Below, in pieces: positions 27,453 through 36,616 of a stretch of 40,656 bases of DNA. The DNA comes from Pelagibacteraceae bacterium AG-365-D07 (GTDB lineage Bacteria > Pseudomonadota > Alphaproteobacteria > Pelagibacterales > Pelagibacteraceae). The notes beneath the pieces are model-generated. The model made no database searches. It was not told the origin of the DNA and saw only the letters and a list, made by a program, of their open reading frames with translations. Positions within the stretch are counted from its first letter, which is position 1; every line of letters begins with the position of its first letter. The position numbers and the translations under genes were made by a program. The stretch covers positions 1 through 40,656 of the forward strand of contig QCGH01000012.1 of NCBI GenBank assembly GCA_003280005.1. The letters are read 5' to 3'.

Positions 27453-27945
27453 TTTAATATTTATATTTTTATTTTCTACTTCACCTACATATAGTGATGA
27501 GAAAGATACTATTATAGGTAAAGCTATTGTTTTGGACGGAGATACTATAAAAATTAAAGGAGAAAGAATTCGTTTCGGCGGAATCGATGCACCAGAAAGT
27601 TATTATAAAGGAAAAGAACAAACTTGCTTTGAGGATGGTAATAATGTTTTCTGCGGTCAAATATCCAAAGAAAAATTGATAGAAAAAATAGGAAATAATA
27701 CTTTAAATTGCAAAGTTCAAAAAAACAAAGATAGATACAAAAGATTAATAGGTGAGTGTTTCTTAAAAGAGGAAAGCTTATCTATATTTATGGTAAGAAA
27801 TGGCTATGCTTTTGACTGGCCTTTTTACTCAAAAGGAAAATTTGCTAAAGATCAAAAATATGCAAAAATAAAAAAGTTAGGATTTTGGAATATGAGGTTT
27901 GAGTACCCATGGAAATGGAGAGAAAAAATCAGAAAAAACAAATGA
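27424..27945 (+). CDS. Secreted SNase-like (thermonuclease family) nuclease
   Basis: Protein of 173 residues with an N-terminal signal peptide (MKKLNLILSNLIFIFLFSTS, cleavage likely before DEKDT) and a staphylococcal-nuclease domain. AIVLDGDTIKIKGERIRFGG and IDAPES supply the first catalytic arginine and metal-binding aspartates. DRYKRLIGECF has a second arginine, and MVRNGYAF continues the OB fold. Exported, probably to the periplasm. I chose the ATG at 27424 because it opens the signal peptide; an upstream ATG at 27391 would lie in the zeta gene. It shares an ATGA overlap with the next gene. Confidence 0.87.
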   Translation: MKKLNLILSNLIFIFLFSTSPTYSDEKDTIIGKAIVLDGDTIKIKGERIRFGGIDAPESYYKGKEQTCFEDGNNVFCGQISKEKLIEKIGNNTLNCKVQKNKDRYKRLIGECFLKEESLSIFMVRNGYAFDWPFYSKGKFAKDQKYAKIKKLGFWNMRFEYPWKWREKIRKNK

Positions 27946-28529
27946 AAAAATTATTAATAATTGTATTTTTTTTTATTTCTGCATGTTCATCTATTCCAAA
28001 AAATACAGCAGACGGTTGCTCCATATTTTCTGAAAGATATCTTTGGTATAAACATGCTAAAAAAACTGAGATAAAATGGGGTACGCCTATTAGCCTACAG
28101 TTAGCAATTATTAAAATGGAGTCCGATTTTGATTGGTTGGCGAAACCTCCACGTCATAAACTTTTTAAAGTTATTCCCTATAAAAGAAAATCAAGCTCAT
28201 TAGGTTATTCTCAAGCAGTTAAGGGGACGTGGGAACAATATAAAAATGAAACTAATAATCCTTTAGCAACAAGAGTAAGATTTAAGGATAGTGTTGATTT
28301 TATTGGTTGGTATACAAACAAAACTGAAAAAATTTTAAAAATTTCAAAAAAGGATTCTTTTAGACAATATATTGCTTATCATGAGGGATGGGGAAATTAT
28401 AAAAATTATAAAAAAAATGCTAAAATTGTATCTTTGGCAAAAAAAGTTGAACAACAAACTAACAAATATAAAAAACAACTCAATGTTTGTAAAAAAAGAT
28501 TAAATAGAAACAAGTATATTATTTTTTAA
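27942..28529 (+). CDS. Lipoprotein with lytic-transglycosylase (SLT)-like domain
   Basis: A 195-residue lipoprotein. The signal MKKLLIIVFFFISAC ends in a lipobox with cysteine at 15. The domain resembles SLT lysozyme-like enzymes: QLAIIKMESDFDW places a candidate catalytic glutamate at about residue 60, GYSQAVKGTWEQY corresponds to the GLMQ-type motif, and YIAYHEGWGNY to the tyrosine-glycine motif. It would cut glycan strands in the periplasm and could feed the AmpG route. The match is by motif only. Start overlaps the nuclease stop as ATGA. It converges with the RND permease gene, overlapping by 4 bp. Confidence 0.75.
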   Translation: MKKLLIIVFFFISACSSIPKNTADGCSIFSERYLWYKHAKKTEIKWGTPISLQLAIIKMESDFDWLAKPPRHKLFKVIPYKRKSSSLGYSQAVKGTWEQYKNETNNPLATRVRFKDSVDFIGWYTNKTEKILKISKKDSFRQYIAYHEGWGNYKNYKKNAKIVSLAKKVEQQTNKYKKQLNVCKKRLNRNKYIIF

Positions 28530-31500
28530 CGGAGTTCTTTTTTAAGCTCAATATCAACAGCGTCAATTCTTTTAGTATTTTTAGCTAAAGTTAAATACAT
28601 TGTGGGAGTGACATATAGTGTAAAGAATGTTGAGATGATCATACCTCCAAGAATTGTTGAACCTACAGCAAGCCTCGACCCTTCACCTGCGCCAGGACCA
28701 AAATTTCCAATTACAAGAGGCAACATAGCTATCATTGTACTCAATGATGTCATTATAATTGGTCTGAACCTAATATTGCATGCCTCTTTAATTGCACTTT
28801 CAATATTTTTGCCAGTAGTCCTAATTTGATTTGCATAATCAACAATTAAAATACTGTTTTTTGTGGATATACCGATCAAAATAATTAAAGCTATTTGAGA
28901 GAAAATATTTATTGAACTATTTAAGAATAAAATAAATATTAATCCACCAAATATCGCTAAAGGAACTGTTAAAACTATTATAAACGGATGAATAAATGAG
29001 TTAAATGTTGCTGCCATTACCAAGTAAGCAGTAAGTAACGCTAATGCAAAAATAATAAATAGCTCATTACTTGTTTCTTTAACTTCTTCAGATTTTCCTT
29101 TCCAAGTAATTTGATTTTGAGGAGCAACTTCTTCCATTGTATTTTCTAAGTATTTAATTGCTTCTGACAGGGAGTAGTTTTCAGATATATTTGCTGAAAT
29201 AGTTACTGCTCTTTGTCTATTATATCTTGAAAGCTCTTTTGCCGTTCCTTCTTCTTTAAAATCAACTAAATTTACTAATGAAACTAATTTCCCATTTGTC
29301 TCTGATCTTACAAAAATTTTGGATATTCCTTCTTTATTTCTTCTATCTGACAAATATTGTTGAAGTATAATAGGGTACTCCTTCCCAAGTTTGTTGAATG
29401 TTGTAACTCTTTTTCCTCCGTACAAGGTTTCTAAAGTTCTTCCGATTGATTCAGCGGAAACACCAAGATCTTTTGCTTTATTTTTGTTTATTATAAGTTT
29501 TACTTCCGGTTTATTTCTAGAGTAGTCCGATTCAATTCTTGATAAGTTTGAATTTCTTCTTAACTTTCCAATTACTTCCTTTTGTATTTTTTCAAGTTCT
29601 TCATAAGTAGTTCCATAAATCACCATCTGTACAGGCTTATTATAACTTGAAACTCTGATTGATTGCGGAGATATTGGAAATGCAACTGCTTGTGGTACAG
29701 TTACAATCTTTCCAATTGCTTGTCTCATAACAGTTTGAGAGTCTTGATCTCTATTTTTCCAGTGATCTAAAAGTGCAATTATTATAAAACTATTATAAGA
29801 ATTTGCAGAACTTCCAAATCCAGGAACTCGCATTATAAACCTTTGATAAGGACTGTTCTCTGCTTGTAGAAGTGGAATTAATCTTTGCTCAATTATTTGA
29901 GCTTTTTCCTCAGTATATTCAAAGGAACTACCTTCATCTGTGAATCCAATAATTAAATATGCTCCCCTATCTTCCATTGGGAGCAATTCCTTTTTTGAAA
30001 AATTAAAAAGTAAAACTGATGAAATAATAACAAACAATATAAAAAAAGTAATTGTTTTAGTTTTGTTTAAAGTTACAGATAATGTCTCTTGATAAAAATT
30101 TGAAAAATTTAAAAACCAAATTTCAAATTTTTTAATAACAAAGTTTTTAGTAGTCTTTTTTGTTAAAAATTTACTTCCAAGCATTGGAGAAAGAGTTAAA
30201 GCAACAAATGAAGATACAACTATTGAAAAAGATAGAGCTATAGCTGTTTCTCTAAATAAAGTTCCAGAAATTCCTTCTATAAATATTAACGGTAAAAATA
30301 CTGCAATTAAAATTAAAGTCGTTGCAATAATTGCAAAAGTGATTTGTTTAGATCCGTTGTATGCTGCAGCCAAAGGTGTTTCACCATTTTCTATTCTTCT
30401 ATATATTGCATCTGTCATTATTACCGAGTCATCAGTGATGATTCCGATTGCAAGTATAAAACTTAAAAGAACAAATATATTTATTGATAACCCAAAAATA
30501 TAAATTCCCAAGAATGAAGCAATCAAACTTACGGGTAAAGCAATTGCGGGTACAATCACAGCTTTTAAGTTACCTAGGAATAAATAAATAATTAGTACTA
30601 CTAATACAAAGGCAATCATCAATGTCTTGTAAACCTCATTAATTGCGGCTCCCACATAAGTTGCTCTATTAAATGCTATTTCAAGGTCTAAACCATCAGG
30701 AAGCGTTTTCTTAACTTCATTGATCTTTTTTTTAATTTCTCTTGAGAGTTCTACTGTAGATGCTCCGCTCTTGGCATAAATTCCTATGCCTACTGTTTTT
30801 AAATTTAACTGATCTTTTCTTTGTGCTTTAAATAAAGTCTTTTCTGATACAGGTCCAAATTCAATATTTGCAACATCTGAGAGTAGAATTGTACGCTTGC
30901 TTGTTTTTTTAATCGGTAATTGTTCAATTGTATCAATACTATTATAGGATTTATCTAAATTAAGAGTTAGGTCAATATTATCAGCTTCTAAAGTACCTGC
31001 GGGAAGCCTAATATTTTCACCCCTAAGTGCTCTCTCTACCTCTTGAACAGTTAAGTCATTAGCTGCTAGTTTAACTGGATCTATCCAAACTCTGATGCTT
31101 AGTTCTCTTAGGCCTCCTACCAAAATTCTTCCAACATTTTTTACACTTGAAAATGTATCTACTAAATATCTGTCTGCATAATCTCCTAGCTCTAAATCAC
31201 TCCAAGTGGGTGAAGAGAGTGCAAGCCACATAGTTGTTGTAAATCCTGCTGCTCTTTTTAAAATTTGTGGTGGATCAGATTCACTTGGTAGATTATCCAC
31301 AACTCTTGCCACTCTTTCTCTTATATCATTTGCTGCATTATCTAGGTCTATACTTGTGTCAAATTCAACATTTATAGTGCTTCTTCCATTTTCAGATTTT
31401 GAGTCAATATTTTTAATACCCTCAGCACCACCAATTACATCTTCAATTACTTGAGTGACTTCCTGGTCAACTATTGGCGCAGCCGCTGAAGAGTAATCGA

Positions 31501-31648
31501 CTTGAACTTGCACTACCGGAGGCTGTATACCAGCTGGCAATTCTCTGACAGGAAGTTTCCAAAAAACAAAGATACCAAACGTTATTAGTATCAAAGACAT
31601 TACCCATGAAACAACTGGTCTTCTTATACTAATGTCAGTTATGAACAT
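28526..31648 (-). CDS. RND-family efflux permease (HAE-1 type)
   Basis: Inner-membrane proton antiporter of the AcrB/MexB superfamily, exporting hydrophobic compounds through a tripartite pump. Length 1040 and the N-terminal IRRPVVSWVMSLILITFGI are typical. Proton-relay aspartates appear in AIGIITDDSVIMTDAIYRRI (TM4) and the lysine in LIGISTKNSILIVDYANQ (TM10). Two large periplasmic loops include ELPAGIQPPVVQVQVDY. The substrate is unknown. It follows its adaptor after 4 bp. No outer-membrane TolC gene is in the window. Confidence 0.95.
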   Translation of the reverse strand: MFITDISIRRPVVSWVMSLILITFGIFVFWKLPVRELPAGIQPPVVQVQVDYSSAAAPIVDQEVTQVIEDVIGGAEGIKNIDSKSENGRSTINVEFDTSIDLDNAANDIRERVARVVDNLPSESDPPQILKRAAGFTTTMWLALSSPTWSDLELGDYADRYLVDTFSSVKNVGRILVGGLRELSIRVWIDPVKLAANDLTVQEVERALRGENIRLPAGTLEADNIDLTLNLDKSYNSIDTIEQLPIKKTSKRTILLSDVANIEFGPVSEKTLFKAQRKDQLNLKTVGIGIYAKSGASTVELSREIKKKINEVKKTLPDGLDLEIAFNRATYVGAAINEVYKTLMIAFVLVVLIIYLFLGNLKAVIVPAIALPVSLIASFLGIYIFGLSINIFVLLSFILAIGIITDDSVIMTDAIYRRIENGETPLAAAYNGSKQITFAIIATTLILIAVFLPLIFIEGISGTLFRETAIALSFSIVVSSFVALTLSPMLGSKFLTKKTTKNFVIKKFEIWFLNFSNFYQETLSVTLNKTKTITFFILFVIISSVLLFNFSKKELLPMEDRGAYLIIGFTDEGSSFEYTEEKAQIIEQRLIPLLQAENSPYQRFIMRVPGFGSSANSYNSFIIIALLDHWKNRDQDSQTVMRQAIGKIVTVPQAVAFPISPQSIRVSSYNKPVQMVIYGTTYEELEKIQKEVIGKLRRNSNLSRIESDYSRNKPEVKLIINKNKAKDLGVSAESIGRTLETLYGGKRVTTFNKLGKEYPIILQQYLSDRRNKEGISKIFVRSETNGKLVSLVNLVDFKEEGTAKELSRYNRQRAVTISANISENYSLSEAIKYLENTMEEVAPQNQITWKGKSEEVKETSNELFIIFALALLTAYLVMAATFNSFIHPFIIVLTVPLAIFGGLIFILFLNSSINIFSQIALIILIGISTKNSILIVDYANQIRTTGKNIESAIKEACNIRFRPIIMTSLSTMIAMLPLVIGNFGPGAGEGSRLAVGSTILGGMIISTFFTLYVTPTMYLTLAKNTKRIDAVDIELKKELR

Positions 31649-31652
31649 TTAT

Positions 31653-32570
31653 TTAATTTTTATCTTCTTTTTTTTTCCAACTAGATTGATTTTTTTCTTC
31701 ACCTTCTTTAATTGGATTAATTTTTGCTCGCGGGTATACTTTTTTTAATCCTTCAGCAACTATAATATCACCTTCTTTGAGCCCTGATAATATTTCTATT
31801 TTACCTTCACTGCGATTTCCAATTTGTACTTCTACTTTATTAACTATATTTTCTGGAGATACCTGATATACAAATGTTTTCTCACCCTCCATAATTATAC
31901 TTGTATCAGGAACTCCCAAAGAATTTCTCATATTAAACATAATACTTACTTCTAAAAGAGAACCAGAAATTAATTCTAGATCTGAGTTATCAATTTTAAT
32001 TCTTGTAAGTAAGCTTCTTGTATCCGCATTAATTCTACTTGAAATAAAATCAATTTCCCCATTAAATGTTTTATTTTTAAAACTAGATACTTTTGCTTCT
32101 ATTGGTAAACCTTTTTCAAGAACAGACGAATAATTTTCAGGAATTTTTATATCTGAATAAATTACTTTAGTGTCATCCAAAGTAATAATGATAGTTTTAT
32201 CAGAAACAAAAATATCCTCAGTCAATCCTGTGTATCCCACAACTCCACTAAATGGAGCAATGATATCACCACTTTTTAATTTTACTATTACATCACCTTT
32301 ATTTACATAGTCGTTAAGTTCTAATTCACTTAAAAGATCATCTTTTTTAATTCTAAAAGAGTCGTTTCTATTTGATACTGCCGTACCAAAAGTTTCAATT
32401 TTTTCAAAAAATCTACTTTCCATTACTTCAGTTATCATTATTCCAGGAGGAGGTCTTTTTCCAAATTTTTTCTTAAAATGATTTCCTATCATTGTTCTAG
32501 CAATGATTACTGAAGCTATAATAAGAAAGAATATTATAACTATTGATAAAATTTTAGTTGATCTTTTCAT
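31653..32570 (-). CDS. RND efflux periplasmic adaptor (membrane fusion protein)
   Basis: Links the inner-membrane RND permease to an outer-membrane channel. One N-terminal membrane helix (ILSIVIIFFLIIASVIIA) is followed by a split lipoyl/biotinyl-like domain, GDVIVKLKSGDIIAPFSGVVG, a beta-barrel region and the C-terminal GLKEGDIIVAEGLKKVYP. At 305 residues it is short because the coiled-coil hairpin between lipoyl halves is nearly absent. That shortening is worth noting, as coiled coils normally contact the channel. It starts in an ATGA overlap with the sulfurtransferase. Confidence 0.88.
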   Translation of the reverse strand: MKRSTKILSIVIIFFLIIASVIIARTMIGNHFKKKFGKRPPPGIMITEVMESRFFEKIETFGTAVSNRNDSFRIKKDDLLSELELNDYVNKGDVIVKLKSGDIIAPFSGVVGYTGLTEDIFVSDKTIIITLDDTKVIYSDIKIPENYSSVLEKGLPIEAKVSSFKNKTFNGEIDFISSRINADTRSLLTRIKIDNSDLELISGSLLEVSIMFNMRNSLGVPDTSIIMEGEKTFVYQVSPENIVNKVEVQIGNRSEGKIEILSGLKEGDIIVAEGLKKVYPRAKINPIKEGEEKNQSSWKKKEDKN

Positions 32571-33385
32571 TTTATTAATCCGTATTCACTCCATGAACCA
32601 TCATAAATGGTAGGAGTATATTTATTATTAATCAAAGAATATGCAAGAGCTAAAACTGAGGCAGTAACACCCGAACCGCAGCTAAAAACTATATTATTGC
32701 CTTCAGTGTCTATAACTTCTTTAAAAATTTGATTTAGTTCAGCGTTATTTTTGAAAGTATTATTATCTTTATTAATAATTTTAGTGAAAGGTAAACAATA
32801 TGATCCTTTTATTGATCCACTTTTTACATTTATTCTTGGTTCAGGAACCATGCCCTTAAACCTTTCATAGCTTCTTGCATCAACTACTTTAAAATTTTTT
32901 AGTTTAATATTTTCATCAATATCACTTTTTGATTTTACCATATCTTTATTTGCTACAGCTTTATAATCACTTTGATTAATATTTGTTTTATACTTAACAG
33001 TAGGTTTTCCCTCTTGTTTCCATTTTTTCAATCCCCCGTTTAAGACAGAGACTAGCGATGGATCATGACCAAAATATCTAAAAGTATACCAGCATCTACA
33101 TGAACTAATTACATCTGAATTATCGTATATAATTATATTGTCATCATTTGATATTCCCAACTTTGAGACTATATCTTCCCATTTTTTTACTGAGGGCAAC
33201 ATGTGAGGCAAATCTGTTTCTTGATCTGAATTTTTGTCTATATCAAAAAAAACTGAATTTATAATATGCTCATTAGAATATTCCTTTATCGCCTCTCTCT
33301 CTTGATTAGGTAAATGCCATGAACTATCAATTATTTTTACTTTATTCAGATTATTAATTAACCAATCAGTAGTGACTATAGACAT
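32567..33385 (-). CDS. sseA: 3-mercaptopyruvate-type sulfurtransferase (double rhodanese)
   Basis: Cytoplasmic sulfurtransferase with two rhodanese domains. The N-terminal inactive domain holds VKIIDSSWHLP and GGLKKWKQEG near 120. The C-terminal domain has VVDARSYERFKG and the active-site loop FSCGSGVTASVLAL at about residues 235-248, where CGSGVTA is the mercaptopyruvate pattern. Length 272 is normal. It overlaps the adaptor by 4 bp and msrA by one base (TAATG). The link with the RND genes may be only economy of space, though sulfur and methionine-oxide chemistry could form an oxidative-stress group. Confidence 0.9.
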   Translation of the reverse strand: MSIVTTDWLINNLNKVKIIDSSWHLPNQEREAIKEYSNEHIINSVFFDIDKNSDQETDLPHMLPSVKKWEDIVSKLGISNDDNIIIYDNSDVISSCRCWYTFRYFGHDPSLVSVLNGGLKKWKQEGKPTVKYKTNINQSDYKAVANKDMVKSKSDIDENIKLKNFKVVDARSYERFKGMVPEPRINVKSGSIKGSYCLPFTKIINKDNNTFKNNAELNQIFKEVIDTEGNNIVFSCGSGVTASVLALAYSLINNKYTPTIYDGSWSEYGLIK

Positions 33386-33834
33386 TAAAATCTATTTTTT
33401 TCCAAATACTTCTGATGGTAGTCTTCAGCTTTAGTATAATTTTTAATTTCAGAAACTTTAGTCACAATTTTTGAGTCAAATTTTTTATTAAATTTACTAA
33501 TCATAGATATAGAAATTTCCTTTTGTTCATTATTATAATAAAATATTTCACTTCTATACTGAGTCCCAATATCTGGACCTTGTTGATTTAAAGTTGTTGG
33601 ATCATGAAATTCAAAAAAATACTCTATTATTTTTTCATAAGATATTATATTAGGATCGAATGATAGTTTAACTACCTCAGCATGATCTGTTTCTCCAGTG
33701 CACACCTCTTTATAAGTTGTGTTTGGCATTTTACCTCCACAGTATCCAACTTCAGTATTAATTATACCTTTTATTTTGCTAAACTTTTTTTCAGGTCCCC
33801 AAAAACAACCTAAAGCTAAAACAGCTATTTCCAT
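33385..33834 (-). CDS. msrA: Peptide methionine-S-sulfoxide reductase MsrA
   Basis: Reduces methionine-S-sulfoxide in proteins. The active-site motif GCFWGPE places the catalytic cysteine at residue 10. VGYCGGKMPNTTYKEVCTG, DHAEVV and FFEFHDPTTLNQQGPDIGTQ are conserved. Length 149 is the compact form. It is the first gene of msrA-sseA-RND. The divergent exporter gene begins 34 bp away, leaving little room for two promoters. Confidence 0.95.
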   Translation of the reverse strand: MEIAVLALGCFWGPEKKFSKIKGIINTEVGYCGGKMPNTTYKEVCTGETDHAEVVKLSFDPNIISYEKIIEYFFEFHDPTTLNQQGPDIGTQYRSEIFYYNNEQKEISISMISKFNKKFDSKIVTKVSEIKNYTKAEDYHQKYLEKNRF

Positions 33835-33868
33835 TGATTATTCCTTATTTTTAATTAAAGATAATCCT

Positions 33869-34750
33869 ATGCTTTCCAAAAATCAATTAGGTTTTTTTTA
33901 CATGTTCATCTCAGTATGCGCATTCTCTTTAATGGATGTTATTGTTAAGTGGTCAGACAATTACCCAGTTGGGCAAGTTTTATTTTTTAGAGGTTTTTGT
34001 GGCATGATTCCTATATTGTTTCTTATTCCGAAGAATAGATTTATAGATTTTTATAAAACTGAACGACCTTTTCTACATTTAAAGAGATGTCTCGCTGGTT
34101 TAATTGCATTAATATCCATATTTGTTGCACTTAGAAATCTTCCATTGGCAACAGTCGTAAGTATTACTTTTGCTGCACCAATATTTACAGTAATTTTTTC
34201 AATATTTTTATTAAACGAAAAAGTACGTTTATATAGATGGTTGGCTGTACTTGTAGGTTTTTTAGGGGTTATAATTATTTCGGAACCAGGATTCACATCA
34301 TTAAATATTTATTACTTATATCCAATAATTTTTTGTTTAGGGCTATCTTATGTTGCAATTACAATTAGAAAATTATCTACAACAGAGCCAGTATGGTTAA
34401 TTGGCTTATTCTTCTCCTTCTCAATAATGATTTTAAGTTTTTTTACTTTTTATCAAGATTGGAAAATGCCAAGTCTTATTGATTTTTCTTTATTATCTAT
34501 GATTGGTATCCTTGGGGGATTGGCAAATTTGTGGCTAACTCAATCTTACAAATATTCTGAGGTTAGCCTTGTAACTCCTTTAAAATATTTAGCTTTAGTA
34601 TTTGCAATAATTTTTGGATATTTCATATGGAATGAAATTCCTACAATAAAAACATTAATTGGCGCCTTTCTGGTTATTATCTCGTCATTTATAATCTTTA
34701 GACGAGAAATGTTTTTAAAAAAACAAGTTTCTATTACAAGACATGAGTAA
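33869..34750 (+). CDS. EamA/DMT-family transporter
   Basis: Inner-membrane transporter of the drug/metabolite superfamily, about 293 residues with roughly ten membrane helices. Two EamA repeats are visible: the first begins near FYMFISVCAFSLMDVIVKW and the second near YYLYPIIFCLGLSYVAITI. The helix PLATVVSITFAAPIFTVIFS and LLNEKVRLYRWLAVLVGFLGV are characteristic. Substrate is unknown; similar alphaproteobacterial members are described as metabolite exporters. I used the ATG at 33869 (MLSKNQLGFF), because the earlier in-frame ATG would lie in msrA on the opposite strand. It overlaps alkA by 8 bp. Confidence 0.87.
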   Translation: MLSKNQLGFFYMFISVCAFSLMDVIVKWSDNYPVGQVLFFRGFCGMIPILFLIPKNRFIDFYKTERPFLHLKRCLAGLIALISIFVALRNLPLATVVSITFAAPIFTVIFSIFLLNEKVRLYRWLAVLVGFLGVIIISEPGFTSLNIYYLYPIIFCLGLSYVAITIRKLSTTEPVWLIGLFFSFSIMILSFFTFYQDWKMPSLIDFSLLSMIGILGGLANLWLTQSYKYSEVSLVTPLKYLALVFAIIFGYFIWNEIPTIKTLIGAFLVIISSFIIFRREMFLKKQVSITRHE

Positions 34751-35369
34751 ACAGCCAGCTTACTGGAATAAAGCAAAAAAATATCTTTGTAAAAAAGATA
34801 GGGTAATGAGAAATTTAATAAATAAATATACAGATGCAAATTTAACATCACGTAAGGATGTTTTTTTCTCATTATGTAAAAGTATTATTGGTCAGCAAAT
34901 TAGTGTAGCTGCAGCAAATTCTGTTTTTCTTAAATTTAAAAGAAAATGTAATAATAAAATAAATGCAAAAACTGTCTCTAAATTAAATTTTAATCAACTA
35001 AAAAGCTGCGGTTTAAGTCGTCAAAAAGTTAAAGGAATTAAAAGTTTAGCTGAACAAACGCTTAATAAATCTTTCAATCCTAAATTGATTCAAAAAATGA
35101 ATGACGAGGAGGCTATCAATTATCTATCTAATTTAAAACAGATAGGGAGATGGTCAGCTGAAATGATACTGCTTTTTACTTACAACAGGTCCAACATTTG
35201 GCCCATGCAGGATATTGGCCTGTTAAGAGCAATTTCTATTAATTATAAAAAAAAATACTTACCGTCAGATAAGTATGTAAATTTACTTAAGAAAAGGTAT
35301 GATCCTTATTGTTCTGTTGCAACTTGGTATCTGTGGAGAAGTATCGATCCTGAGCCTATTCAGTACTAA
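34743..35369 (+). CDS. alkA: DNA-3-methyladenine glycosylase II-like (HhH-GPD)
   Basis: Base-excision glycosylase that removes alkylated bases. In 208 residues, SIIGQQISVAAANSVF near 52-67 opens the HhH-GPD fold. The helix-hairpin-helix is LKQIGRWSAEMILLFTYN near 127-145, and the catalytic aspartate is in WPMQDIGLLRA near 153. No FeS cysteine cluster is present, which sets it apart from Nth/MutY. It is compact and lacks the N-terminal domain of E. coli AlkA. Convergent with the DUF1330-like gene by 14 bp. Confidence 0.9.
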   Translation: MSKQPAYWNKAKKYLCKKDRVMRNLINKYTDANLTSRKDVFFSLCKSIIGQQISVAAANSVFLKFKRKCNNKINAKTVSKLNFNQLKSCGLSRQKVKGIKSLAEQTLNKSFNPKLIQKMNDEEAINYLSNLKQIGRWSAEMILLFTYNRSNIWPMQDIGLLRAISINYKKKYLPSDKYVNLLKKRYDPYCSVATWYLWRSIDPEPIQY

Positions 35370-35655
35370 ATCCTTCAACAACTTGCATATGCCTTTTTGT
35401 AGTTTTTTTAGCGATGTCCCAACCGGCTTTATATTCTCTTGAATTTTTGCATTCCAAAGCTTTTTGATAATTAGGAAATTCCCAAACTACAGTTCTTATA
35501 AAATCTTCACCTTCAAATGTTTCATGGTCACCACCTCTTATAAGAGGTATGCCGCCAAAACTTTTTATAATTGGTGTAACTGTTTGTGCATATTTTTTTA
35601 AGTTCTCTTGATTTTCAACTTTATAATATAAGCTTACCCAATATCCTTTTTTCAT
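35356..35655 (-). CDS. DUF1330-like small protein
   Basis: A 99-residue cytoplasmic protein with the ferredoxin-like dimeric alpha+beta fold of DUF1330. GYWVSLYYKVENQENLKKYA at the N-terminus, GGIPLIRGG, EGEDFIRTVVWEFPNYQKAL and the C-terminal YKAGWDIAKK fit the family. Activity is unknown. One base separates its start from the end of the glycosyltransferase gene. The stop overlaps alkA. Confidence 0.75.
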   Translation of the reverse strand: MKKGYWVSLYYKVENQENLKKYAQTVTPIIKSFGGIPLIRGGDHETFEGEDFIRTVVWEFPNYQKALECKNSREYKAGWDIAKKTTKRHMQVVEGFSTE

Positions 35656-35656
35656 A

Positions 35657-36547
35657 TCAATCTAACCACTCCTTATATTTATTTCTATTTAGTTTTATTA
35701 TATCTGGTAAATTATCTATTTCATATTTTTCTAATTTGGCCCCCTTACCGATTTTGTTTAATCTTTTATCTGCAGACAAGTCATAGATTGCTAATCTATT
35801 ATTTATTATATTTTCTATCTCCTTTATATCTAGAGGTTGTAGATCAAATTCTCTGTGATGAAGGTAGGATCTAAGTTTATGTTTAATTTCCTCTGCAGTT
35901 TTTAAGTTAGTAAAGTGCCAGCCACCATTTTCTATTATTTTAATATTTATAAATTTTTTTTCAGAAAATAAAGCATCCAATCTATAGAAAGCATATTTTC
36001 TATCTTTAATATTTCTTAACCATTGAGGGTTAATCAGATTTTTTTTTCGACACGCCTTTGTTCCTGTCCATGTAGTATTAGGTAGCTTAAGATTAAATTT
36101 ATAATAAAACATTTCTTGTTTAAATAATATAATTTTATGATTAATATTTTTTAGATCTATACTAGAAAGATTTGGAATTTCATCGACATCGGATATAAGT
36201 ATTAAGTCCTCAGGATTTGCATTTTCAATTCCTTTAAACAAATAGTTTCTTTGACCGTTTTCTCTAAATATTGCATTCCATATATACTTATTTGTTTTAG
36301 TAGTTTCATCATCTTTATCCAAAATTTCTTCAATCTTATTAGGTATTTCATCATAAACTTTATAAATTATTTTATCTTTAAATTTTCTAAATTTTTCTAA
36401 ATTAAATTTTAGATCTCTTTTCTCACCGCTGTGTGTAAAACTTGACTCTACAATTACAAAATAATCAACATATGGATCAAGGTAGTTTAGCCTGACATCC
36501 AGAAGCAAATCCTCATCAAAATACATAAAACAGTCAAATATTCTCAT
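35657..36547 (-). CDS. GT17-like glycosyltransferase
   Basis: A 296-residue protein resembling glycosyltransferase family 17. MRIFDCFMYFDEDLLLDVRL at the N-terminus, VIVESSFTHSGEKRDL, NYLFKGI and the acidic ISDVDEIPN motif near 115-122 fit it. GGWHFTNLKTAEEIKHKLRS near residue 205 is also conserved in the family. It likely adds a sugar to a surface glycan; donor and acceptor are unknown. There is no signal peptide or membrane helix. It is the only glycosyltransferase here, outside any surface-polysaccharide cluster. Confidence 0.83.
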   Translation of the reverse strand: MRIFDCFMYFDEDLLLDVRLNYLDPYVDYFVIVESSFTHSGEKRDLKFNLEKFRKFKDKIIYKVYDEIPNKIEEILDKDDETTKTNKYIWNAIFRENGQRNYLFKGIENANPEDLILISDVDEIPNLSSIDLKNINHKIILFKQEMFYYKFNLKLPNTTWTGTKACRKKNLINPQWLRNIKDRKYAFYRLDALFSEKKFINIKIIENGGWHFTNLKTAEEIKHKLRSYLHHREFDLQPLDIKEIENIINNRLAIYDLSADKRLNKIGKGAKLEKYEIDNLPDIIKLNRNKYKEWLD

Positions 36548-36616
36548 TATGAACGATAATTTTAATATAAATTTTGAAATAAATCGAAGAATAATTTAAA
36601 TAACTTTAAAAGAAAT

